Origin: a virus
Direction: 5' to 3' (one strand)
IMG/VR virus record: IMGVR_UViG_3300018891_000001
Coordinates: 1 to 64,000 of that record
DNA length: 64,000 nt
The notes under the pieces were generated by a model. It saw nothing but the letters and a program-made list of their open reading frames with translations, did no database searches and was not told the origin of the DNA. The position numbers and the translations under genes were made by a program. Of this stretch, positions 57,179-64,000 are shown in pieces. How positions within the stretch are numbered: the stretch's first letter is position 1; every line of letters starts with the position of its first letter.

Positions 57179-57949
57179 ATGTTCAACGTTGAAGAATATA
57201 CTCGCACATTTACGAGCTTCTCTGGTGCTGATATTGTAGCAACATTCAATGGTCGTGTGATTGGTGAACTCCAAGCAATTTCCTATTCTGTTGCTCGTGA
57301 AGTTGCTCCAGTATACACAATGGGTAGCCCAGATCCACGTTCATTCTCTCGAGGTAAGCGTGGTATTTCCGGTTCTCTTGTTTTTGTTCAATTTGACCGT
57401 GATGCCTTGCTGGAAGAAATGAAAAAACAATATGAAGGAGCTCCAGGGGCATTGCGTTTCCAACAATATATTACCAATGTTAGTGGTACTAATATTGGCA
57501 GCCGAACAGGAAGAGCAGGATTAGAGGATCAAATCCTAAGTGGATTAAAAGCTGTTTCAGCTACAGGCGGAAATTCCTACGGAATTAGTACATGGGACGA
57601 GCAAATGACACGTTTAGGATATGCTCGTACAGCAGGAAACGCACAACAAGGATTTAATGAGGACAATCTAGTGGATTTCTTCGTTCCAGAATATGCTGAT
57701 CAGTTAATGCCTTTCAATATTTCTATCAGTATGGCCAATGAATATGGTCAGCGAGCAGGTATGGAAATTTACGGGGTTCAATTGCTAAATGAAGCATCCG
57801 GATTTTCTGTTGACGATGTGGTAACAGCTAAAGCTTATACATTTGTGGCTCGTAAAATTAAAGGAATCCAGCCAAAAGCAAACCTTCGTCAAGAAGGTGG
57901 CGCATCAGCCAATACCGCTATTGGCGATACATGGAATCCAGTCTTATAA
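57179..57949 (+). CDS. Tail tube protein, paralog 1
   Basis: 256 aa; ATG after AGAGGTG. FTSFSGADIVATFNGRVIGE ... ISYSVAREVAPVYTMGSPDP RSFSRGKRGISGSLVFVQFD pattern is repeated in the next two genes. C-terminal part: LMPFNISISMANEYGQRAGM ... YTFVARKIKGIQP. This is a tube-type beta-sandwich. As the longest conserved copy directly after the sheath with its own terminator, it is the best candidate for the major tube protein. Confidence 0.75.
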   Translation: MFNVEEYTRTFTSFSGADIVATFNGRVIGELQAISYSVAREVAPVYTMGSPDPRSFSRGKRGISGSLVFVQFDRDALLEEMKKQYEGAPGALRFQQYITNVSGTNIGSRTGRAGLEDQILSGLKAVSATGGNSYGISTWDEQMTRLGYARTAGNAQQGFNEDNLVDFFVPEYADQLMPFNISISMANEYGQRAGMEIYGVQLLNEASGFSVDDVVTAKAYTFVARKIKGIQPKANLRQEGGASANTAIGDTWNPVL

Positions 57950-57968
57950 GGATATTAATATATTCCAT

Positions 57969-58000
57969 AATAGGACAGCACTTGTGGCTGTCCTATTTTT
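57969..58000 (+). terminator. Intrinsic terminator
   Basis: AATAGGACAGC (57969-57979) pairs with GCTGTCCTATT (57987-57997), 7-nt loop, then TTT. It lies between the first and second tube-like genes. Confidence 0.93.
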
Positions 58001-58018
58001 CAATAAGGAGGAAAAGAG

Positions 58019-58537
58019 ATGTTCGAGCGTTATCAAAAAACGATTACTTCTTATTCCGGTACAGATATGGTCTGCAGCATTAATGTTCCTGGTAAGGGTC
58101 CTATTATCTTTGGAGAGTTATCTCAAATTTCATATTCCGTGTATCGAGAAAAAGTACCGGTGCGAGCATTAGGAAGGGTATCAATGAAAGGATACACAAG
58201 GGGGATGCGCACTATTACAGGGATTTTATCTTTTACAGTATTTGATGAATCCATTGTTTATCGCTGTATGGAAGAAATTCGTCAAGCAGGATATCGCATG
58301 TTAATGGATGAAATGCCTTTGTTTGATGTCACGATTTCCATGGCCAATGAATTTGGTGCTCGTTCCAAAATGAGTATTTACGGTATTTCTACCTATACCG
58401 AGGGAATGGTTATGAGTGTCGATGACATTGTTACGCATAATGCGTATGAATTTTATGCTTTAGATATTGACCCTATTCAACGAACCAATGAAGAAAAACC
58501 ACCACATTATCCAAGAGGGGGAGGAATCGTTATATGA
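58019..58537 (+). CDS. Tail tube-like protein, paralog 2
   Basis: 172 aa; ATG after AAGGAGG. ITSYSGTDMVCSINVPGKGP ... ELSQISYSVYREKVPVRALG ... RGMRTITGILSFTVFD ... FDVTISMANEFGARSKMSIY mirrors paralog 1 block by block. It lacks the middle insertion of paralog 1. Minor tube or tube-initiator protein is likely. Overlaps the next gene by 4 nt. Confidence 0.7.
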   Translation: MFERYQKTITSYSGTDMVCSINVPGKGPIIFGELSQISYSVYREKVPVRALGRVSMKGYTRGMRTITGILSFTVFDESIVYRCMEEIRQAGYRMLMDEMPLFDVTISMANEFGARSKMSIYGISTYTEGMVMSVDDIVTHNAYEFYALDIDPIQRTNEEKPPHYPRGGGIVI

Positions 58538-59406
58538 CAACAAATCGAGTAATTTTAACCAAGAAAAACTTCTTTCAAGGAAATAAAATTCCGTCTATGC
58601 GAGATGCTTATCCAAGGAAAGATAATCGAGTGGAATACCAAATTTATCACTCGGATTATTTCTCAAGTGCCGATGTGAAATTGTATTTTGGAGATATCTG
58701 GGTAGATGATGCAGTAAGTATTAGTTTTCAAGTATCTGAAGAAGTCATGCCGATTTATGGTTATCATTCTTATACGTATGATGCGATTGCCCGAGGACGA
58801 AGACTGGTGCAAGGTCAATTTGCTATTAACTTTACTTCTGCGGGTTATCTTCATCAAGTTATTGAAAATGCTCATGCGATTTTCTATGCTTTGGAAGAAG
58901 GAAAGAAAAAAGGCTTGATTCAACCCCAGTATTATCAAAATATGAAGCTAAATGAAATTCTGATGAAGTTAGGGAAAGAGTCATTTGATCAAATTGCAGA
59001 TGAATATGAAAAAGCCATTTGGGGTGTTCAGGAAGATAATGACCAATATTTAAGTTATGCAGACCGTCCTTTCTTCCGTCAAAATCAACTTGGTTTTGAT
59101 ATTCGTATCCAATACGGGGCTATAGCGGAATCCACTGGTTATGTGAATGGTCGATTCTATCAATCAACCAAAGCGGAAAAGCCTAATTCTACAGTTGATG
59201 TCATTAATGGAGTGCAGCTGAATGGCATGAGTAAACAAATTGCTACATCTGATCAAGGAGCTCCGATTTTGGAGTATTATTCGTTTATTGCTCGTGATAT
59301 TAATGGGGTTTCCTTTGCCCATCTAAATCGAAAGCGAAGTCAAATTCAGCAAGTGAATGACATTCCTACCGTATATCGTAAGATGCAATATGGACCGATC
59401 GTATAA
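58534..59406 (+). CDS. Tail tube-like protein, paralog 3
   Basis: 290 aa; ATG overlaps the stop of paralog 2, with GAGGGGGAGG upstream. VKLYFGDIWVDDAVSISFQV, EEVMPIYGYHSYTYDAIARG RRLVQGQFAINF and FDIRIQYG ... ILEYYSFIARDINGVSF match the same fold with a helical insertion at about 115-175. More divergent than the other two. Perhaps forms a special ring at baseplate or neck. Confidence 0.65.
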   Translation: MTTNRVILTKKNFFQGNKIPSMRDAYPRKDNRVEYQIYHSDYFSSADVKLYFGDIWVDDAVSISFQVSEEVMPIYGYHSYTYDAIARGRRLVQGQFAINFTSAGYLHQVIENAHAIFYALEEGKKKGLIQPQYYQNMKLNEILMKLGKESFDQIADEYEKAIWGVQEDNDQYLSYADRPFFRQNQLGFDIRIQYGAIAESTGYVNGRFYQSTKAEKPNSTVDVINGVQLNGMSKQIATSDQGAPILEYYSFIARDINGVSFAHLNRKRSQIQQVNDIPTVYRKMQYGPIV

Positions 59407-59436
59407 AAATGGCTTTCTCTTATTTGAAAAAGAGAT

Positions 59437-59461
59437 TATAATATTATTGTAAAGCATTACA
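59437..59461 (+). promoter_or_regulatory. Promoter with palindrome variant
   Basis: TATAAT at 59437-59442, then TGTAAAGCATTACA (59448-59461), a one-base variant of the TGTAATGCATTACA palindrome, covering the likely start site as at 20402-20428. It precedes the chaperone-like genes. Confidence 0.5.
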
Positions 59462-59477
59462 AGAAAGGGGAAAGAAA

Positions 59478-60026
59478 ATGAGCAAAAGGTCAAAGCAAAA
59501 GCCACAAAATCAGGATGAAATCCTTCAGGCATTTGAAAATGCCAAAGAAGAACAATTAGATTTGCTTGAAGGTTTTTATAATCATGAAGATACTGAGATA
59601 CAGGGCCATCATGAGGAAGTCATAGAAGAAACACAAGAAGAACAAGAGGAAACTTATTATATTGGAGCCGATGGAACTCGTTATACAGAAGAAGAATGGA
59701 ATGCTCCGGTTGTTCGAAATGGTCCTACCCGACGAGAAGTAGAGGGTTGGAAAGAACGTTACGGACACGTATATTTCACTCCATTTGAAGGGGAAGTGTT
59801 TGTATGGCGTACACTTCAACGACCAGAATATCGTGAAATTATCCGTGATACTACACTAACAGCCCTCGATCGAGAAGAATTGTTTACAGAAAAATGCGTT
59901 CTTTATCCGTATGATTTTTCACTAGAAAAAATCAAAAAATCTAGAGCTGGAATTGCTAGCTTATTATCAGAAATGATTATGGATAAATCGGGATTCGTAG
60001 CACAAAGTGCTCCGATCAAACTCTAG
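59478..60026 (+). CDS. Tail-assembly chaperone-like protein, paralog 1
   Basis: 182 aa; ATG after AAAGGGG. Acidic N-terminal part (residues 10-75), then a domain WKERYGHVYFTPFEGEVFVW RTLQRPEYREII ... EELFTEKCVLYPYDFSLEKI ... AGIASLLSEMIMDKSGF. The next gene repeats this domain. Placement between tube and the giant gene is where tail-assembly chaperones sit. No slippery heptamer was found near its end, so expression by frameshift is not supported. Confidence 0.6.
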   Translation: MSKRSKQKPQNQDEILQAFENAKEEQLDLLEGFYNHEDTEIQGHHEEVIEETQEEQEETYYIGADGTRYTEEEWNAPVVRNGPTRREVEGWKERYGHVYFTPFEGEVFVWRTLQRPEYREIIRDTTLTALDREELFTEKCVLYPYDFSLEKIKKSRAGIASLLSEMIMDKSGFVAQSAPIKL

Positions 60027-60069
60027 CAGGACACTTCGTTCTGCTTCATTTTTTATAGGGGCGATTATC

Positions 60070-60798
60070 ATGATAGGAATTGATGATATTCTGAAGTGGA
60101 AGCATATGTATGGTGAAATTTATCAAATGCAAATTCTAGATCAGCATTTCATTTTTCGTCCAGTCGGCCGAGAAGAATATAAACAGATTATTTTATATGA
60201 TCTCGAGTTAGGAGAATTTCAAGAGGCGATTTGCCAGAAAGCAACCATTTATCCAGAAGACTATGACTACAGTAAAGGAATTGCTGGGATTGCCGAAGTT
60301 CTTTGTGACGCAATTTTAGATGCATCAGGTCTACACATAGGACAAGCCAAAGAACTTCTCGAACAATTTCGATTAGAAATGATGAATTATGATTATCAGG
60401 TTGATTGCCTAATCCATGAAGCGTTTCCGGAATACACTTTAGAAGAAATCTCAACATGGCCTGTGCGGAAAACCATGTATTATTTATCACGAGCAGAATG
60501 GATATTAACTCATCTAAAAGGAGTCCGACTTCAAACCATTGATGAAACAATGCTACAAGAACAACAAATTCATCCGTCACCAGATTCGCCACCTGTCCAA
60601 CCGCCAATATCGAAAACTGTACCGTCTGCCTCACCACAAGAAGCTTCTTCTCATCAGATCCAAAGTGAAGAAGAAGTTTTGGCTATGTTAGCCCAAACAG
60701 GTGCGAAAATCGCCCGTCCTTCCACAAATATGGATGATGTAAAGCCGGAACTTACTTGGTTTAGTTATATTGATGAGCTTAAAGGGGAATTTGATTAA
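60070..60798 (+). CDS. Tail-assembly chaperone-like protein, paralog 2
   Basis: 242 aa from the ATG at 60070 (AGGGGCG). First 90 residues repeat the chaperone domain of the previous gene (KWKHMYGEIYQMQILDQHFI FRPVGREEYKQII ... ATIYPEDYDYSKGIAGIAEV). The C-terminal half adds a helical part and a Pro/Ser/Gln-rich linker (SPDSPPVQPPISKTVPSASP). It looks like the 'long' chaperone provided as a separate gene instead of by frameshift. Confidence 0.6.
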   Translation: MIGIDDILKWKHMYGEIYQMQILDQHFIFRPVGREEYKQIILYDLELGEFQEAICQKATIYPEDYDYSKGIAGIAEVLCDAILDASGLHIGQAKELLEQFRLEMMNYDYQVDCLIHEAFPEYTLEEISTWPVRKTMYYLSRAEWILTHLKGVRLQTIDETMLQEQQIHPSPDSPPVQPPISKTVPSASPQEASSHQIQSEEEVLAMLAQTGAKIARPSTNMDDVKPELTWFSYIDELKGEFD

Positions 60799-60971
60799 TG
60801 TTTCCATTTTGGCAATGTATTCAGACCATTCGATTCGACCCACGAGTGAATCGGTCTTACGGAGATGGACAATGGTGCATTCAAGAATGTTGGGCTATTT
60901 ATTTTCGTAGACGTATCGAATTGTTAGAGTTAGACAAGGAGGAGTTCTCTCATGGAAGAAGTACGATTTGA
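60798..60971 (+). CDS. Small protein between chaperone and giant gene
   Basis: 57 aa; ATG overlaps the previous stop (TAATG). Aromatic and Cys/Trp-rich (MFPFWQCIQTIRFDPRVNRS, QWCIQECWAIYFRRRIELLE). It overlaps the next start by 20 nt, and its frame contains that gene's AAGGAGGAG site. Resembles small phage proteins (DUF-type) next to tape measures; no family recognised. Confidence 0.55.
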   Translation: MFPFWQCIQTIRFDPRVNRSYGDGQWCIQECWAIYFRRRIELLELDKEEFSHGRSTI

Positions 60972-63900
60972 AGAATATATGGGACGAGAAAGGCAAACCA
61001 CTCGCTTTTTCCATGATGAGAAGGAGCGGGAACAATTGCCTTTAATTGCAGAAGTGGGAATAGGTCTTGCAGCAGTTGCCGGACTCCTTGCAGCTGGGCA
61101 TCGAACTGGTGTCATTCGTCGTATTGCTCAGTTTCTCGATATAGAAGCCAAAGCTACCGTTCGAGCGGTTCGGGAAACAATGGATCAGCAGGGAAGTTGG
61201 TTTCGGGGAACTGATAAACTAACCGCTAGACGGATGAAAATATTAAAAGAAAGTTTTATCAATCGGAGAAAAGAAATCCTTCAGGATCTTAAAAAAGGCT
61301 CCAAAGATATCCTCTTAAAAAGAGAAATGGATATGGAGCGGTATTTGAATCAACGCAGACAACTCATTGGAAAAATTCGAAATATGGGACAATACGAAGG
61401 GGAAGTACCTTATCATATTCAAGAAGGATTTCGTTTCGCAGCAGTAATGGATGATATTCGTCAGAACTCTCAATTGCCTACCGAGGCGATTCAAGAATTA
61501 GAAAAAGCATTAGCAAAAGGGCGTAATGGAATCCTTGATTATGGGTCAGATGATCAATTGCGTTTACTGTTGCAAAAACATGGAAAAGGCCTCAATACAG
61601 ATGAGGTTTGGAAAGCATTAAAGACAGCTAGAGAGAAATACCGGGGCAAAGATTTTATTGCTGAAAATCCAGATGCTCGCCGACTCGTAGAAGGAATGCA
61701 AGAAAAATTAAGAGAGTTTACAGCCCTTCAAATGCAAAATATTACGAAAAAAGATCATCTACTTAAACAAATGCGAATTGGACATAAGCAAGCTACTGTC
61801 GGCGATATTTTGCGTTTAGAAGAAGCTGGTAAAATTCGAATGAATGCCGATTTAAAAGCACAAATTCAAGAAGTCTTGCGTTATAACAAGGATTTCAAAA
61901 AAGCAATTTTTGATGAGAATCTCTATATTTCTACTAAAAATGATGAACTAATAGATTATAAGGTATTTAGTGATATCCGAAGGAGAACAGCAGAATGGTG
62001 GGCTAATACAATCCCTGGTGGTCTGTTGCACTTGCGGGATATCTTAAATGTAAAAACCGCCCGAGAACAAGCAAGTTTTCGTATTTTTGAAAGAGGAACC
62101 ATTCAAGCTTCTTTGAATGCCCATCGAGGATTTGAAATTACTGAACCTCTAAATGAAGAAGTTATCTTTGTGAATGGTAAATTTGTAAAGCTCTTTGACT
62201 ATGATGCAATTAATAATAATGCTCCCTTAGAAATCTTGAATCCAAAGCGAGACATGTTCCTAACATCTTCTCAGTTTGGTTCAATGGGAAAAATGCATCG
62301 TCATATGTCAGGACTTATGACAGATAACGAATCTCCTCGGAATATTATATCTTCTTTCTTTGATATCGGACGACAAGATAAAGATAGTGTCTTTATCCAA
62401 GGTGTGAGTGTCTTTACGAAGTTTTTTAAAGACGATTGGGAACGAAATAAAATGAAATCATTCATTAAATACGGGATTAATACCCCAGAGGATTTTTTTG
62501 AATTGAACACATATTTCCGATTGAATACAAAAGGGTTTAGTGCACGGTTATTAAATAATTTAAGAGGACACTTGCCTCGATCTATAGAGGAATTTATTGA
62601 AAGGGAAAACGTTAATTTTTCAAGACAGGAAGATATCTTAAAACTATTTAGTCATATCGGTGAGAAGGAAATCAAGCGAAAGGGTAGCCCTTATACGGAG
62701 CTTGTCACATTGTATCGACAATATCGTCGCAATCCAGATGCCGTATTAAATCGAAAAACGCCTGTTGGAGAAAGTAATCCGATTTTAGGGCACCATACTC
62801 ATATTCAGACTGGATATGATGTGATTCATCAGCAAACCAGCTTATATCTCTTGCAAGAAATGTTGATGGCTCGGCCGGGAAAAGGGATTTATATAGACCT
62901 TGCCAATCAGTTTCGAAGAGAACTGCAAGGATTGTATTACGACGGTAAAATTTTTAAAGATGAGTTACAAAAAGCAGAAGAACTATTAAATTACAGTATG
63001 TTTCGTTCTCAAGGGTTTGATTTTTTCGAGAATCGAAATGCAGCTTTAAATCGTGTTAGTTACTTATTCCAACATAATGAAGAATTCCAGGATGCAATGA
63101 GAAAAATGGTTCGGCGCACTAACCCAATGTGGGAACGCTTCTCGGAAATTCGTCCAATTAACCAAGTGGAAGATGAATATGTAGCTATTAGTAAATCAAA
63201 TATAGGAGGCATTTTTAATCGTATTATCGGATTAAATTCAAGTCTTAAAGAGCGAGCACAAGCAGCAGGAGAATTGTTCCGTCAATGGAGTCCATTTACA
63301 GGACGACGCAATATGGAAGATGTCACTCCATTTACCCTGTTTGGTGTGTATTATCCAGTATATCGCTTACAAGATGCACTCGGTAATGCAGGATTAGGAT
63401 TTTCCGATCAATCAATGGGAAATACCTTCCAAATGTTTTCTGCTCTTATGTGGAAGCGAATTTTCCCGGTGTATGGTACCGTAGAAGGCATAAAGTATAT
63501 GGATTGGAAAATGGATCAATGGACAGGAGAAGGTCTTGATGAGCGATGGGAAAACTATAAAGCACAATATCGTTTAGAGAAAGCATTGGAGCGAACACCG
63601 GAAGAAATCTATCAACTTAAACGGGAGCGAATGCTTCGACCAGGTATTGAACATTGGGAAGCTATGCCGGATGTTCACATTCCGGGAATCGGCCCTGTTG
63701 GAGCAGGAGATTTCTTAAATTTATTGTTTGCTCCGTTGATGGGTTATGCTCCTCTTCGAGAAGAAGATATGATGACTTACGATGAAACTCTCCATGATTT
63801 GTATTACGGAACGGAAGAAATCCGAAAATCCCGTTGGTGGCTCTTTGGTTCCAAGTCAGCATATCGTGGAGATCGGATTATTGAATTTGCTCCAAATTCG

Positions 63901-64000
63901 TTCCGTTTAGCACATAGCGATTATGAATGGACAAATACAAATGCAACCGGAGAAGAATACTGGAGTCATCATTTATTACCGACACTCGAAAATCCATTAG
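60952..64000 (+). CDS. Very large virion protein, partial (tape measure or internal protein)
   Basis: Open frame of at least 1016 codons running off the window end. ATG at 60952 after AAGGAGGAG. N-terminal EEVRFEEYMGRERQTTRFFH, then an Ala/Gly-rich hydrophobic segment (residues 27-47, LIAEVGIGLAAVAGLLAAGH), then long basic helical regions. Later stretches look globular (IPGIGPVGAGDFLNLLFAPL near 905, SRWWLFGSKSAYRG near 960). Position after the chaperone pair points to the tape measure; the low coiled-coil content and Trp/Gly-rich parts would also suit an internal or ejected virion protein. Confidence 0.6.
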   Translation, partial: MEEVRFEEYMGRERQTTRFFHDEKEREQLPLIAEVGIGLAAVAGLLAAGHRTGVIRRIAQFLDIEAKATVRAVRETMDQQGSWFRGTDKLTARRMKILKESFINRRKEILQDLKKGSKDILLKREMDMERYLNQRRQLIGKIRNMGQYEGEVPYHIQEGFRFAAVMDDIRQNSQLPTEAIQELEKALAKGRNGILDYGSDDQLRLLLQKHGKGLNTDEVWKALKTAREKYRGKDFIAENPDARRLVEGMQEKLREFTALQMQNITKKDHLLKQMRIGHKQATVGDILRLEEAGKIRMNADLKAQIQEVLRYNKDFKKAIFDENLYISTKNDELIDYKVFSDIRRRTAEWWANTIPGGLLHLRDILNVKTAREQASFRIFERGTIQASLNAHRGFEITEPLNEEVIFVNGKFVKLFDYDAINNNAPLEILNPKRDMFLTSSQFGSMGKMHRHMSGLMTDNESPRNIISSFFDIGRQDKDSVFIQGVSVFTKFFKDDWERNKMKSFIKYGINTPEDFFELNTYFRLNTKGFSARLLNNLRGHLPRSIEEFIERENVNFSRQEDILKLFSHIGEKEIKRKGSPYTELVTLYRQYRRNPDAVLNRKTPVGESNPILGHHTHIQTGYDVIHQQTSLYLLQEMLMARPGKGIYIDLANQFRRELQGLYYDGKIFKDELQKAEELLNYSMFRSQGFDFFENRNAALNRVSYLFQHNEEFQDAMRKMVRRTNPMWERFSEIRPINQVEDEYVAISKSNIGGIFNRIIGLNSSLKERAQAAGELFRQWSPFTGRRNMEDVTPFTLFGVYYPVYRLQDALGNAGLGFSDQSMGNTFQMFSALMWKRIFPVYGTVEGIKYMDWKMDQWTGEGLDERWENYKAQYRLEKALERTPEEIYQLKRERMLRPGIEHWEAMPDVHIPGIGPVGAGDFLNLLFAPLMGYAPLREEDMMTYDETLHDLYYGTEEIRKSRWWLFGSKSAYRGDRIIEFAPNSFRLAHSDYEWTNTNATGEEYWSHHLLPTLENPL

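Noticed and set aside
59478-60100. Programmed frameshift between the two chaperone-like genes
   Set aside because: No clear slippery heptamer near 59990-60026, and the second gene has its own start and AGGGGCG site; both carry a full copy of the domain.
1-64000. CRISPR arrays, insertion sequences, integrase or attachment sites
   Set aside because: No regularly spaced identical repeats with unique spacers, no transposase or recombinase motifs, and no direct repeat at the tRNA 3' end were seen in this window.

Overview
This window reads as a segment of a large tailed-phage genome (contractile tail, myovirus morphology) that infects a Gram-positive host, most likely one of the Bacillales. The basis is AT-rich DNA, strong AAGGAGG-type ribosome binding sites before nearly every gene, sigma-A-like TTGAAA/TATAAT promoters, many intrinsic terminators, and a complete head and contractile-tail gene set. 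No integrase, lysogeny repressor or bacterial chromosomal gene is seen. A plasmid-type ParM/ParR-like partition cassette suggests the element may persist as an extrachromosomal phage-plasmid.

Layout. Positions 1-20131 are transcribed leftward: dozens of small accessory genes plus DNA/RNA metabolism genes. These include a DHH phosphoesterase, SNF2-type helicase, RadC/JAB protein, degenerate RNase H-like protein, SLOG/YpsA-like protein, YneA-like LysM membrane protein, metalloprotease, and a very large single-chain RNA polymerase of the YonO / cellular-RdRP type (14188-17667). Eight copies of a small intergenic hairpin (invariant UCC loop, compensatory stem changes) punctuate this arm. Positions about 12.7-14.15 kb and 19.0-19.5 kb are gene-poor and full of long helices.

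Positions 20131-20440 are the divergent control region, with repeated AAACNTAGGGAAA motifs and a perfect 14-bp palindrome. Rightward transcription follows: three small coiled-coil genes, a stand-alone terminase-like ATPase, then a roughly 1.4-kb structured non-coding RNA unit (22.39-23.80 kb) with its own promoter and terminator and an embedded tRNA-Asn. Next comes the partition cassette (9-bp repeats, actin-like ATPase, small adaptor).

From 25.5 kb rightward is the virion module: a putative small terminase, a family of Gly-rich 'SNxPxQR' proteins, a large terminase split by two introns (one with a LAGLIDADG endonuclease, one with only a remnant), portal fused to a MuF domain, protease fused to scaffold, decoration-like protein, major capsid protein, a long run of baseplate/fibre proteins built from a shared beta module, sheath-like paralog, tail sheath, three tail-tube paralogs, two chaperone-like paralogs, and the start of a very large virion protein (tape measure or internal protein) that runs off the window end.

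All functions are assigned from visible motifs and gene order only. No database search was possible.
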